Positions 10,948 to 20,944 are shown, counted from the stretch's first letter. The stretch: 64,000 bases of DNA from Candidatus Methylomirabilota bacterium (GCA_016207095.1 JACQQF010000070.1:1-64000); one strand, 5' to 3'. The notes: a model not told the origin generated them from the sequence alone. Numbers and translations are program-made.

Positions 10948-12105
10948 ATGCCTGACAGCGGGAACAGGAGCAGAGACGTGGAACAGACAGAGATCATCGA
11001 GCCGTTCCAGGAAACGATGGAGGAGATGTACGTGAACATGGGGCCACAGCACCCCAGTACACACGGCGTTCTCCGCCTGATGTTGAAGCTGGACGGCGAG
11101 GTGGTCACAGAGATCACCCCGTACATCGGTTATCTGCACCGCTGTCACGAAAAGATCGGCGAGAACCGGATCTACACCCAGGTCATCCCGTATACCGATC
11201 GACTCGACTATCTCGCGTCGATGTACAACAACTTCGGATACGTCCTGACGGTCGAGCGCCTCATGGGGCTTCAGGTGCCGGAGCGGGCCGAGTACATGCG
11301 GGTGATCCTGGCGGAGATGCAGCGAATCGCCAGCCACCTGATCTGGATGGGTACCTTCGGCTTGGACCTGGGAAACTTCACGATCTTCATGTACTGCTTC
11401 CGCGAGCGGGAGAAGATCCTGGATCTGTTTGAATCGGTCTCCGGGCAGCGGCTGAATTATTCCTTCTACCGGATCGGCGGGATGCCGCTGGACCTTCCGG
11501 ACTCGTTTCTGACCGATTGCAAGGCGTTCCTGGAGTGGTTCAAGCCCCGCCTGCCGGAGTACGACGCGGTGATGACCGACAACATCATCTTCCAGAAACG
11601 GGTCCAGGGGATTGGCAAGCTCGATCAGAAGGCCGCGATCGACTACGCCATCAGTGGGCCGATGCTCCGCGGTTCTGGCATCAAGTGGGATCTCCGCCGA
11701 AACGACCCGTACTCCATCTATGACCGCTTCGAGTTCGAGGTTCCCGTGGGCAGCACCGGGGACGTCTGGGACCGATACATGGTCAGACGCCTGGAGATGG
11801 CGGAGAGCGTGAAGATCGTCGAGCAGGCCCTCCGTGACCTGCCCCCTGGTGAGATCATGGGAAAGGTGCCGAAGAAGTTGAAGCCGCCGGCCGGAGATAT
11901 CTACTCCAGGGTTGAGTCGCCACGGGGCGAGCTTGGTTTCTACGTCGCGTCCGACGGCTCCGAGAAGCCCTATCGGTACAAGGTCCGCTCCCCGGCCTTT
12001 GTCAACCTGAGTGTGCTTCCTGTGATCGGCGCGGGCCACCTCGTCGCCGACATGGTGGCCATCCTGGGGAGCATCGACATCGTGCTGGGCGAGGTGGACC
12101 GGTGA
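10948..12105 (+). CDS. nuoD: NADH-quinone oxidoreductase subunit D (copy 1)
   Basis: '[22 protein letters not shown]', '[12 protein letters not shown]' C-terminus. Confidence 0.96.
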   Translation: MPDSGNRSRDVEQTEIIEPFQETMEEMYVNMGPQHPSTHGVLRLMLKLDGEVVTEITPYIGYLHRCHEKIGENRIYTQVIPYTDRLDYLASMYNNFGYVLTVERLMGLQVPERAEYMRVILAEMQRIASHLIWMGTFGLDLGNFTIFMYCFREREKILDLFESVSGQRLNYSFYRIGGMPLDLPDSFLTDCKAFLEWFKPRLPEYDAVMTDNIIFQKRVQGIGKLDQKAAIDYAISGPMLRGSGIKWDLRRNDPYSIYDRFEFEVPVGSTGDVWDRYMVRRLEMAESVKIVEQALRDLPPGEIMGKVPKKLKPPAGDIYSRVESPRGELGFYVASDGSEKPYRYKVRSPAFVNLSVLPVIGAGHLVADMVAILGSIDIVLGEVDR

Positions 12106-12190
12106 GGTCGCGGCGGGGCTGACCCGCCTGACTCCAGCATGACCCTCCCTTGCCAGATACCCTTATGTCAACCATGAGCGCGAGGCGCTG

Positions 12191-13207
12191 ATGGAAAAAA
12201 CCCTGGAGAGGTTCTACGCCGCCTTCGCGGCGTTGGGAATTCCTTGGATCGTCCCACAGTTGATCCTGATGCTCGTGGTGGCGAGTCTGGTCATCCTGTT
12301 CATCTCTGTCTCCGTCATGTTCATGATCTGGTGGGAGCGCAAGATCAGCGCCCACATCCAGGTTCGATACGGACCGATGCGGGTCGGAGGTTGGCACGGG
12401 TGGGCCCAGAGCCTCGCTGACGGGATCAAGCTCCTCATCAAAGAGGACGTCATCCCCGCCGGGGCCGACAAGCTGGTCTTCGCCCTGGCGCCCATGGTCG
12501 TCTTCGCCGCTGCGCTCGCCGCCTACGTCATCATCCCCTTTGGGCCCAACCTGATCGTCCGTGACCTGAACATCGGCGTCCTCTTCTACATCTCGATCTC
12601 CTCCCTGACCGTCGTGGGGATCATCATGGCCGGCTGGAGCTCCAACAACAAGTATTCGGTCCTGGGGGCGCTGCGCTCGGCGGCTCAGGCCGTCAGCTAC
12701 GAGGTCCCCCTTGTTGTCTCGATCCTTGGCGTGATTATGACGGTAGGCTCCCTGAGCATGATTCAGATCGTCGAGGCGCAGCAACGGATCTGGTTCGTGA
12801 TCCCTCAGTTCGCCGGGTTCCTCATTTACCTCACCGCGGCGCTGGCCGAGTGTAACCGGCTGCCGTTTGACATCCCGGAGGCCGAATCGGAGCTGGTGGC
12901 CGGCTTTCATGTTGAATACAGCGGGATGCGATTCGCCATCTTCTTCCTCGCGGAGTATGCCAACATGTTCACCGTGGCGGCCATCGCCACCACGCTGTTC
13001 CTGGGCGGTTGGCATGGGCCGCTGCTGCCGCCGTGGCTGTGGTTCCTCATCAAGACCTATTTCATCATCTTCGTGATGATGTGGCTCCGCTGGACGCTGG
13101 CCAGGCTGCGGGTCGATCAGCTCATGAACCTGGGGTGGAAGGTCCTGCTGCCCCTGGCCTTTCTGAACATGGGAATCACCGGTGTGGTCCTGGTCCTTCG
13201 CGGGTAG
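12191..13207 (+). CDS. nuoH: NADH-quinone oxidoreductase subunit H (copy 1)
   Basis: 'WWERKISAHIQVRYGPMRVG', '[29 protein letters not shown]'. Confidence 0.96.
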   Translation: MEKTLERFYAAFAALGIPWIVPQLILMLVVASLVILFISVSVMFMIWWERKISAHIQVRYGPMRVGGWHGWAQSLADGIKLLIKEDVIPAGADKLVFALAPMVVFAAALAAYVIIPFGPNLIVRDLNIGVLFYISISSLTVVGIIMAGWSSNNKYSVLGALRSAAQAVSYEVPLVVSILGVIMTVGSLSMIQIVEAQQRIWFVIPQFAGFLIYLTAALAECNRLPFDIPEAESELVAGFHVEYSGMRFAIFFLAEYANMFTVAAIATTLFLGGWHGPLLPPWLWFLIKTYFIIFVMMWLRWTLARLRVDQLMNLGWKVLLPLAFLNMGITGVVLVLRG

Positions 13208-13225
13208 CGGCAGGGAGCTCGCCAC

Positions 13226-13729
13226 ATGACCGTCATCCAAGTTGTGTTCTTCCTGGTGGCCGCTTTCACCACGGCGGCAGCGTTCTTGGTGGTCCTGGCG
13301 AAGAATATCGTGCACTGCGCCATCGCGCTGGTCTTTACCTTCTTCGGTGTGGCTGCCCTGTACGTCCTCCTCGATGCCGAGTTCCTGGCGGCGGTCCAGG
13401 TGCTCTTGTACGTGGGTGGCATCACCATCCTTCTGCTCTTCGCCATCATGCTGACCAGCAGGATCTCCGCCCGAGGCGTCAGGGTCATGAATGAGCAGGT
13501 GGGGATGAGCGCCGTGGTGGTGTTCGCCATCTTCGCGCTGTTGGCCATTGCCAGCCTGAAGGGGTTCGCCCTTGTCGGTTCACCCCCTCCCGCGTCGTAT
13601 GCCACGGCCTCGCTCGGGCGGCTGTTGCTGACCACATACGTCCTTCCGTTCGAGGCGGTGTCGATCCTGCTCCTGGCAGCGATGGTGGGCGCCATCATCC
13701 TGGCTCGACGTGAGCGGGAAAAGGATTGA
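13226..13729 (+). CDS. nuoJ: NADH-quinone oxidoreductase subunit J (copy 1)
   Basis: hydrophobic; position between nuoH and nuoK; '[25 protein letters not shown]'. Confidence 0.93.
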   Translation: MTVIQVVFFLVAAFTTAAAFLVVLAKNIVHCAIALVFTFFGVAALYVLLDAEFLAAVQVLLYVGGITILLLFAIMLTSRISARGVRVMNEQVGMSAVVVFAIFALLAIASLKGFALVGSPPPASYATASLGRLLLTTYVLPFEAVSILLLAAMVGAIILARREREKD

Positions 13730-13733
13730 GGCG

Positions 13734-14042
13734 ATGGTTCCACTCTCCCACTACCTGATTCTGAGCGCGGTCCTCTTCGCCATAGGGATGTTCGGTGCCC
13801 TGACCCGCCGCAACGCCATCGGGATCCTGATGGCGCTTGAGTTGATGTTCAACGCCGTCAACTTGAACTTCGTGGCATTCTCTCGTTATCTCCCATCCAC
13901 GATGCTTCAGGGGCAGATTTTTGCCATCTTCGTCATTACCATCGCGGCAGCGGAGGCGGCGGTGGGACTGGCGATCGTCCTCGGGCTCTACAGAAACTTC
14001 AAGACGATCAACGTGGACGAAATCAATCTGATGAAATGGTAG
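13734..14042 (+). CDS. nuoK: NADH-quinone oxidoreductase subunit K (copy 1)
   Basis: '[25 protein letters not shown]', '[18 protein letters not shown]'. Confidence 0.95.
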   Translation: MVPLSHYLILSAVLFAIGMFGALTRRNAIGILMALELMFNAVNLNFVAFSRYLPSTMLQGQIFAIFVITIAAAEAAVGLAIVLGLYRNFKTINVDEINLMKW

Positions 14043-14049
14043 AAAAACA

Positions 14050-14208
14050 GTGCGGAGTGCGAAGTCCGAGGTCCGAGGTGCGATGAAGACAGTGCGAGGT
14101 GCGAAGTCCGAAGTGCGTAGTGCGATGAAGACTGTGCGAAGTGCGACGTGCGACGTGCGAAGTGGAAAGAAGCGCACCCCGCACCCCGCACCCCACACCC
14201 CGCACCGG
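14050..14208. repeat. period-7 heptamer hairpin array (GTGCGAA family)
   Basis: gtgcgga gtgcgaa gtccgag gtccgag gtgcgat ... gtgcgac gtgcgac gtgcgaa, then gcacccc gcacccc gcacccc in opposite sense. Confidence 0.9.
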
Positions 14209-14216
14209 TCACAACC

Positions 14217-16187
14217 ATGAAACTTGTGCTGCTTGTGCCATTGCTCCCGCTGGTCGGGGTTCTGATCAACGGTCTGTTCGGAGCGAAGATCAGAGGGCGG
14301 GCCCATCTTGTCGCGGTCTCCGCCTCGGGGTTGTCCTGCCTTGTGGCGTTCCTGGTCTTTTTCCAGGCGGCCGGTGGCAGGGTTCTCGATTGGGACCTCT
14401 ACTCCTGGCTGAAGGTTGGCGACTTCCGCGTGCCGGTCGGGATCCTCGTAGACCCGCTCTCGGTGGTCATGATGCTGGTGGTCACATTCGTCGGCTTTCT
14501 CATTCACGTCTATTCGATCGGCTACATGCACGACGACCGCAGCTACGCCCGTTTCTTCACCTACCTCAATCTCTTCATGTTCTCCATGCTGGTGCTGGTG
14601 CTGGCCAATAATTATCTCCTGATGTTTCTCGGGTGGGAGGGGGTCGGGCTCTGTTCCTATCTTCTGATCGGCTTTTGGTATGAGAAAAAGTCCGCCGCCG
14701 ACGCCGGCAAGAAGGCGTTCATCGTCAACCGGATCGGGGATGCTGGGTTCTTGCTCGGGCTCTTCCTCATCTGGAGCGTCTTCGGGTCGCTGAAGTACAG
14801 TGAGGTCTTCAAGGCGGTCGATCCCGCTCTTGGCACGGGGATCTACACCGCTATCACGCTCCTGCTGTTCGTCGGCGCGATGGGAAAATCGGCCCAGCTT
14901 CCGCTCTATGTCTGGCTCCCGGATGCCATGGAAGGGCCTACGCCGGTCTCCGCCCTGATCCATGCTGCCACGATGGTGACGGCGGGCGTCTATATGGTGG
15001 CGCGCTCGAGCCCCCTGTTTGACCTCGCCCCGTTCAGTCTCGAAGTGGTGGCCTGGGTCGGCGCGCTCACCGCCGTCTTCTCCGCCACGATCGCGCTGGT
15101 CCAGAATGACATCAAGCGGGTCGTCGCCTATTCGACCATCTCGCAGCTCGGCTACATGTTTCTGGGCGCGGGTGCCGGCGCCTATGCGTCGGCCATCTTT
15201 CACCTGGGAACCCACGCGTTTTTCAAGGCGCTCCTCTTTCTCGGTGCCGGCTCCGTCATTCATTCGCTGCACGGAGAGCAAGACATCCGGAAGATGGGCG
15301 GGCTGTGGAAGGCGATGCCGATCACTGCCTGGACCTTCCTCCTGGCTTCCCTTGCGAACGCCGGGATCTTTCCCCTTGCCGGCTTCTGGTCGAAGGACGA
15401 GATCCTCTTCAATACCTTTAAGCATGGGATGACGGTCCCCTGGCTTCTGGGTCTCATCGGCGCCTTCCTCACGGCGTTCTATATGTTCCGTCTCTTCTTT
15501 TTGGTGTTCGCCGGTCGGTTCCGAGGCGGTGCCCACGCAGCCCAACACCTGCACGAATCGCCGCCCAACATGGCGTATCCCTTGGTGGTCCTCGCCTTCT
15601 TTTCCGTCACCGTGGGGCTGGTGTTCGGGTTCCCTCCGGACCATGGGATATACCATCGTTTTGTCGCCCCGATGTTCGAAGCCGTTCATGAAGCGGCGGG
15701 AAAGGCGGCGCACGCCTCGCTCTCATCGGAGGTTAGCATGGCCGGGCTCTCCTTGACCATCGCGCTCCTGGGGGTCCTTTTAGCGTATCAGTTTTACATG
15801 AAGAAGCCGGAGCTGCCCGGCCTGCTGGCTAACCGGATGAGGGGCGTCTACGCCCTGTTGCTGAACAAGTACTGGGTGGACGAACTGTATCAGGCGATCT
15901 TCGTCAACTTTGGCAAACGCGTGTGCGCCTTCCTCTGGGGAGTCGATGCCGGAGTTGTTGACGGCGCGGTGAACAGAAGCAGTTGGCTGACGGTGCGTCT
16001 GAGCTTTCTCTCGGCCTGGAACGACCTGAAGATCGTGGATGGGATGGTGAATAGTATCGCCGACCTCATCCAGGGTGGAAGCCTCAACCTCCGTCGGCTC
16101 CAGACGGGCATTGTCCAGAACTACATTTTGGCCATGTCGTTGGGGATCCTCGGCATGCTCGTTCTCTATCTCTTTGTATTCCGCTAG
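14217..16187 (+). CDS. nuoL: NADH-quinone oxidoreductase subunit L (copy 1)
   Basis: 'LLMFLGWEGVGLCSYLLIGFW', 'DAMEGPTPVSALIHAATMVTAGVYM'; start set at MKLVLLVPLLP after the repeat. Confidence 0.95.
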   Translation: MKLVLLVPLLPLVGVLINGLFGAKIRGRAHLVAVSASGLSCLVAFLVFFQAAGGRVLDWDLYSWLKVGDFRVPVGILVDPLSVVMMLVVTFVGFLIHVYSIGYMHDDRSYARFFTYLNLFMFSMLVLVLANNYLLMFLGWEGVGLCSYLLIGFWYEKKSAADAGKKAFIVNRIGDAGFLLGLFLIWSVFGSLKYSEVFKAVDPALGTGIYTAITLLLFVGAMGKSAQLPLYVWLPDAMEGPTPVSALIHAATMVTAGVYMVARSSPLFDLAPFSLEVVAWVGALTAVFSATIALVQNDIKRVVAYSTISQLGYMFLGAGAGAYASAIFHLGTHAFFKALLFLGAGSVIHSLHGEQDIRKMGGLWKAMPITAWTFLLASLANAGIFPLAGFWSKDEILFNTFKHGMTVPWLLGLIGAFLTAFYMFRLFFLVFAGRFRGGAHAAQHLHESPPNMAYPLVVLAFFSVTVGLVFGFPPDHGIYHRFVAPMFEAVHEAAGKAAHASLSSEVSMAGLSLTIALLGVLLAYQFYMKKPELPGLLANRMRGVYALLLNKYWVDELYQAIFVNFGKRVCAFLWGVDAGVVDGAVNRSSWLTVRLSFLSAWNDLKIVDGMVNSIADLIQGGSLNLRRLQTGIVQNYILAMSLGILGMLVLYLFVFR

Positions 16188-16189
16188 CA

Positions 16190-16292
16190 GGTTCCAAGTG
16201 TCCAGTTCCATGTGCCATGCTCCGGGTTCCGGGTTGAGAGAAAGGCCCAGTAACCTGGAACCTGGAACCTGGAACCTGGAACTCGGAACAGG
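16190..16292. repeat. period-7 heptamer hairpin array (GGTTCCA/CCTGGAA family)
   Basis: ggttcca agtgtcc agttcca tgtgcca ... cctggaa x4 ctcggaa. Confidence 0.9.
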
Positions 16293-16307
16293 AGGCTTGT
16301 CGTTCCG

Positions 16308-17972
16308 ATGAATGTCCTTCAGTTTCCGATTCTTTCCCTGATCGCGTATCTGCCCCTGCTCGGCGTATTTCTGATCCTGGTGCTTCCCAAGGAGTCGAAG
16401 GGCGGTATCCGCTGGAGCGCCCTGGCCTTCACGCTGGCCAGCTTTGCCGCCTCGCTTTGGCTTCCCGCCCACTTCGACGCCTCGACCCCCGAAATGCAGT
16501 TCGTGGAGGCGTTCTCGTGGATCCCCACGATCGGTGTGACCTATCTCTTTGGCCTTGACGGGATCAGCCTGTGGCTCGTCATGTTGACCACATTCCTGTC
16601 GGTGATCGCAGTCATCTGCTCATGGGAGTCGATCACCATGCGGCTGAAAGAATACTACATCTTTCTCCTGCTCCTGGAGACGGGAATGCTCGGCGTCTTT
16701 TTCTCGCTCGATTTCTTTCTCTTTTATGTCTTTTGGGAAGTGATGCTGGTTCCGATGTACTTCCTGATCGGCGTGTGGGGGAGCGAACGTCGGCTCTACT
16801 CCGCCATCAAGTTCTTCCTTTACACCCTCTTCGGCAGCGTGATCATGCTGCTGGGGATCCTGGCGGTCTACTACTACCATGGCGCCCAGACCGGGGCCTA
16901 CACGTTCGATGTCCTTCGGCTGATGAAGGTCTCGTACCCGTCAACCCCCCTCTTCACACTCCTGGGCGTTCCCTTCTCGTTCCAGGATCTGGTCTGGCTC
17001 TCATTCTTCATGAGCTTCGCCATCAAGGTCCCGATGTTTCCTTTCCACACCTGGCTGCCAGACGCGCATACCGACGCGCCGACGGCGGGCAGCGTGATCC
17101 TGGCGGGTGTCCTCCTGAAGATGGGGACATATGGGTTCATCCGATTCAATCTACCGATGTTCCCTGAGGCCACCAAACACTTCGTTCCAATGATGATGAC
17201 GCTGTCGATCATTGCCATCATCTATGGGGCGATGGTCTGTATGGTCCAGCCCGACATGAAGCGTTTGATCGCCTACAGCTCCGTCAGCCACATGGGCTTC
17301 ATCACGCTGGGCATGTTCGCGCTGAACGCCCAGGGCATCCAGGGAAGCATCATACAGATGGTGAATCACGGCTTGTCCACCGGCGCCCTCTTCCTGATCG
17401 TGGGCCTGATCTACGACCGGCGCCACACGAGACTCATCTCTGAGCTGGGGGGGCTCTCCAAGCAGATGCCGATCTACGCGACACTGTTCGCCATCATCAT
17501 GCTCTCCTCGATGGGGCTTCCCGGACTCAACGGCTTTATCGGCGAGTTCTTGATTCTTGTGGGCGCCTTCAAGGTCAATTATCTCTGGGCCGCCTTTGCG
17601 GTATCCGGGATCATTCTGGGCGCGGCCTATATGCTCTGGTTGTATCAGCGCACCATGTTCGGCGCCCTGGAGAACCCGAAAAACGCCGCCTTGCACGATC
17701 TGGGTCCCAGGGAGATGACCACACTGGTTCCCATTGTCATCATGTGTTTCTGGATCGGCCTCTACCCGTCTCCCTTTCTGAGCCGGATGGAGGCGTCAGT
17801 CAATTTCATCCTGGCGCGGATTCATCAGGGGCAGGCGGCCACAGCTCAACCTCCCCCTTCGGCAAGCTCAGTGCGCAGCCTGAGCCCTGAGCGCAGTCGA
17901 AGGGTCGAAGGTGTTGTGCCGGTCGCTCAGAGACATCCCGTAGCCGCCCTGCCGGGAGAGCCATCTCGATGA
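16308..17972 (+). CDS. nuoM: NADH-quinone oxidoreductase subunit M (copy 1)
   Basis: 'FWEVMLVPMYFLIGVWG', 'KVPMFPFHTWLPDAHTDAPTAGSVILAGVLLKMGTYGF'. Confidence 0.95.
   Translation: MNVLQFPILSLIAYLPLLGVFLILVLPKESKGGIRWSALAFTLASFAASLWLPAHFDASTPEMQFVEAFSWIPTIGVTYLFGLDGISLWLVMLTTFLSVIAVICSWESITMRLKEYYIFLLLLETGMLGVFFSLDFFLFYVFWEVMLVPMYFLIGVWGSERRLYSAIKFFLYTLFGSVIMLLGILAVYYYHGAQTGAYTFDVLRLMKVSYPSTPLFTLLGVPFSFQDLVWLSFFMSFAIKVPMFPFHTWLPDAHTDAPTAGSVILAGVLLKMGTYGFIRFNLPMFPEATKHFVPMMMTLSIIAIIYGAMVCMVQPDMKRLIAYSSVSHMGFITLGMFALNAQGIQGSIIQMVNHGLSTGALFLIVGLIYDRRHTRLISELGGLSKQMPIYATLFAIIMLSSMGLPGLNGFIGEFLILVGAFKVNYLWAAFAVSGIILGAAYMLWLYQRTMFGALENPKNAALHDLGPREMTTLVPIVIMCFWIGLYPSPFLSRMEASVNFILARIHQGQAATAQPPPSASSVRSLSPERSRRVEGVVPVAQRHPVAALPGEPSR
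17856..17904. repeat. palindromic repeat CCTTCGgcaaGCTCAG...CCTGAGCGCAGTCGAAGG
   Basis: imperfect inverted repeat inside the 3' end of nuoM copy 1. Confidence 0.7.
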
Positions 17973-19420
17973 CTCAGGCATTCAATATGGCCGACCTCTC
18001 TACCGCCTTGCCGGAAGTGGTCCTGAGCCTTGTGGCCATGGTGATCCTCATGCTTGACTTCATCGTGCCAAAAGGGAGACGGGACTGGCTGGGGTACCTG
18101 AGCGTCCTTGGTGTGCTCCTTACCCTCATGGTGCTGTGTCGTCAGTGGGGGGCGACGCAGTCTGCCTTCAGCGGGCAATATCTCATTGATCCATTCGCCC
18201 TATTCTTCAAGATCCTATTTCTCGCCTCGGGCGGTCTTATCATCCTCATGTCGATAGGGTACCTGAGAGGCGAAGGGGCTGACAGCGGGGAGTTCTACGC
18301 GCTGATCCTCTTCGCCACGCTGGGGATGATGCTCATGGCCAGCGCCGTTGACCTGCTGATCCTCTACATCGGCCTGGAGACGATGTCGATCTGCATCTAC
18401 GTTCTGGCGGGGTTCCTAAAGCGAGAGCGGCGGAGCAATGAGGCAGCGTTGAAATACCTGCTCATGGGGGGGTTCTCCTCGGCGATTATCCTATACGGCA
18501 TCGTCATGCTGTACGGCCTCACGGGCGCTACCGGCCTCAAGGAGATTGCCTCCACTCTGACGGCGGATACCCTCTCGAATCCGGCGCTCATCCTGGCCAT
18601 GGTCATGTTGGCGGCAGGTTTCGGCTTCAAGATTGCCGCCGTCCCCTTTCATATGTATATCCCAGATGTGTACGAGGGGGCCCCCACCCCGATCACGGCC
18701 CTCCTTGCGGCCGCCTCCGAGATCGCCGGGCTCGTTATTCTCTTGCGGGTCTTTCTCGTTGCCATCCCGGGGCTCCAGGATCGCTGGGCACTGCTCTTTT
18801 ATGTCCTCTCATTGCTCACGATGACCGTGGGCAACGTCGTCGCGATTGCCCAGAGCAACATCAAGCGGATGCTGGCCTACAGCTCGATTGCGCACATCGG
18901 CTACCTCCTGATCGGAGTCGTGGCAGGACGGGAGTTGGGGATCTCGGCCACGCTGCTGTACACCGTGGTCTACGCCTTGATGACGCTTGGTGCCTTTGCG
19001 ATGGTGATCCTCCTCTGCGTTGGGGAGGTGAAAGGTGAGCGGATCGACGACTTCGCAGGCTTGGCTCAGCGAAGCCCCATGGCGGCCGCAGCCATGTTGA
19101 TCCTCCTCCTTTCTCTCGCTGGAGTCCCGCCGACTGCCGGGTTTGTCGGGAAGTTGTACCTCTTCGGCGCAGCCATCGAGCGTGGCTACATCTTGCTGGC
19201 GCTGATCGCCGTCGTCAATTCAGCCATTTCTCTCTTCTATTACATGAAGGTAGCAGTCGCGATGTACATGCGCGACCTTCCGCCGGCGGGTCTGGCCTTG
19301 AGCCCCTCCCGGCCGCTGCGCGTGGTGCTGTTCGTGACGGTCGTCGGCACCCTCGCGATCGGGATCTACCCCGGTCCGTTCTTGGACCTTGCCAAGTCCT
19401 CGATCGCCGGACTCTGGTAA
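17969..19420 (+). CDS. nuoN: NADH-quinone oxidoreductase subunit N (copy 1)
   Basis: 'KIAAVPFHMYIPDVYEGAPTPITALLAAASEIAG', 'SNIKRMLAYSSIAHIGYLL'. Confidence 0.95.
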   Translation: MTQAFNMADLSTALPEVVLSLVAMVILMLDFIVPKGRRDWLGYLSVLGVLLTLMVLCRQWGATQSAFSGQYLIDPFALFFKILFLASGGLIILMSIGYLRGEGADSGEFYALILFATLGMMLMASAVDLLILYIGLETMSICIYVLAGFLKRERRSNEAALKYLLMGGFSSAIILYGIVMLYGLTGATGLKEIASTLTADTLSNPALILAMVMLAAGFGFKIAAVPFHMYIPDVYEGAPTPITALLAAASEIAGLVILLRVFLVAIPGLQDRWALLFYVLSLLTMTVGNVVAIAQSNIKRMLAYSSIAHIGYLLIGVVAGRELGISATLLYTVVYALMTLGAFAMVILLCVGEVKGERIDDFAGLAQRSPMAAAAMLILLLSLAGVPPTAGFVGKLYLFGAAIERGYILLALIAVVNSAISLFYYMKVAVAMYMRDLPPAGLALSPSRPLRVVLFVTVVGTLAIGIYPGPFLDLAKSSIAGLW

Positions 19421-19517
19421 GAACAACGGGTGTGGCAGATCTTGACAAGGGCAAGGGGCAGGGCTAGAGTGGGCGTTGATTCATGGAGCGCGGGAACCTT
19501 GCCGATCGGTCGTGGCG

Positions 19518-19733
19518 ATGAAGGACGATCAGGTTTCGCTGTGGCGTCAACTCGCGGGGTTGAGCTCGCTGGGGATCACCTTCGCCGCTTCGATCGCCAT
19601 TGGGTCGGCGATCGGTATTCTCCTCGATCGATGGCTCCGGACCTCGCCGTGGTTCACCATTCTCTTTTTCTTGTTCGGGGTTGCGGCGGGCTTTGTGACT
19701 CTTCTCAAGGATCTGAAGCGTTGGGGTCGCTGA
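19518..19733 (+). CDS. AtpI/AtpZ-like F0 assembly protein
   Basis: two-TM protein 'LAGLSSLGITFAASIAIGSAIGILLDRWL...FLFGVAAGFVTLLKDL' directly upstream of atpB. Confidence 0.75.
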   Translation: MKDDQVSLWRQLAGLSSLGITFAASIAIGSAIGILLDRWLRTSPWFTILFFLFGVAAGFVTLLKDLKRWGR

Positions 19734-19781
19734 TTATTCGAGTGTCCTATATGATGTCGGGCACAACGGGCGGGGGAGAGC

Positions 19782-20501
19782 ATGGAGCACCATCCGACCA
19801 TCTTTCAGATTCCTAATTTTCTCGGGGCGATCGGGATTTCTGGGGCTTGGGTGCCGGAGCATGTCACGATGGCCTGGCTTGTCATGGCGATCCTGGTCAG
19901 CCTGTCCTATCTGGCCACAAGAAGGCTCGAGGCGGTTCCGGGACCGATGCAGAATTTCATGGAGGTGGTTGTCGAGGCGTTCGGCAACCTGTTGGAGCAG
20001 ATGATCGGGCCGAAGGGGAAACGGTACCTCCCCCTGATCGGCACCGCAGGCCTCTTCATTCTCGTCGGCAATCTGCTGGGATCGATCCCCGGGCTGAAGC
20101 CGCCGACCGCGAACCTCAACACGACGGCGGCGCTGGCCATCACGGTCTTCCTGTCCTATAACTACTTCGGCATTAGAGAGCACGGGATCATTGCCTACTT
20201 GCGCCATTTCTGCGGACCGATCCTTTGGCTCGCTCCCATCATGTTTCCGATTGAATTTATCGGGCACTTGGCCAGACCGATCTCTCTCTCGATCCGATTG
20301 TTCGGCAATATCTTCGGCGAGGAAAGCGTCATTATCATTCTTCTCTCGCTCATATGGTTGGTGATCCCGTACGGCATCTATCTCGCCATCATGATGCCCC
20401 TCAGCCTTTTTACAAGCGTCGTGCAGACCTTCATCTTCGTGATGCTGTCCATGGTCTATATCGCTGGAGCGGTTCACGTCGAACAGGAGGAGCACCACTA
20501 A
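19782..20501 (+). CDS. atpB: ATP synthase F0 subunit a
   Basis: 'ARPISLSIRLFGNIFGEESVI', 'GNLLGSIPGLKPPTANLNTT'. Confidence 0.95.
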   Translation: MEHHPTIFQIPNFLGAIGISGAWVPEHVTMAWLVMAILVSLSYLATRRLEAVPGPMQNFMEVVVEAFGNLLEQMIGPKGKRYLPLIGTAGLFILVGNLLGSIPGLKPPTANLNTTAALAITVFLSYNYFGIREHGIIAYLRHFCGPILWLAPIMFPIEFIGHLARPISLSIRLFGNIFGEESVIIILLSLIWLVIPYGIYLAIMMPLSLFTSVVQTFIFVMLSMVYIAGAVHVEQEEHH

Positions 20502-20531
20502 CCCCATTACCTTCTCAAAGGAGTCGCGTCG

Positions 20532-20894
20532 ATGAGTCGCACGCAAGGAGCGCTCGTTCTGCTGTTCATGACTGTTGTGCTTGCCGCTGGAGCCCAGACC
20601 GCCTTTGGCGCTGAGGGTGCCAAGTCCGAGTCCTCGACCTTCTTTGTCGTGTCAGTCCTGACTGGAGGATTTGCCATGGCCATCGCTTCGGCGGCGGCGG
20701 CGATCGGCCAGAGCCGAGCCATCGTGAGCGCGCTGGACGCGATCGGTCGGCAGCCCTCTGCGGCGGGGCGTATCCAGGTGGCCATGATCATCGGCCTGGC
20801 GCTGATCGAATCCCTGGCCATTTATGTGCTGCTGATCGCCCTGATCATCTTCTTTGCGAACCCCTTCATCAAGTACGTGGTCCCCGGCCCATAG
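20532..20894 (+). CDS. atpE: ATP synthase F0 subunit c
   Basis: two-helix hairpin 'GQSRAIVSALDAIGRQPSA' / 'LALIESLAIYVLLIALIIFFANPF' with N-terminal extension. Confidence 0.93.
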   Translation: MSRTQGALVLLFMTVVLAAGAQTAFGAEGAKSESSTFFVVSVLTGGFAMAIASAAAAIGQSRAIVSALDAIGRQPSAAGRIQVAMIIGLALIESLAIYVLLIALIIFFANPFIKYVVPGP

Positions 20895-20944
20895 ACGACG
20901 TCGGGGCCTCGGCAACGTAGCCGATTGTCCGGGACTATAGAGCC

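Noticed and set aside
13988-14269. Minus-strand ORF rich in RTSHLALRTSH repeats
   Set aside because: Translation of the heptamer array; low-complexity artefact.
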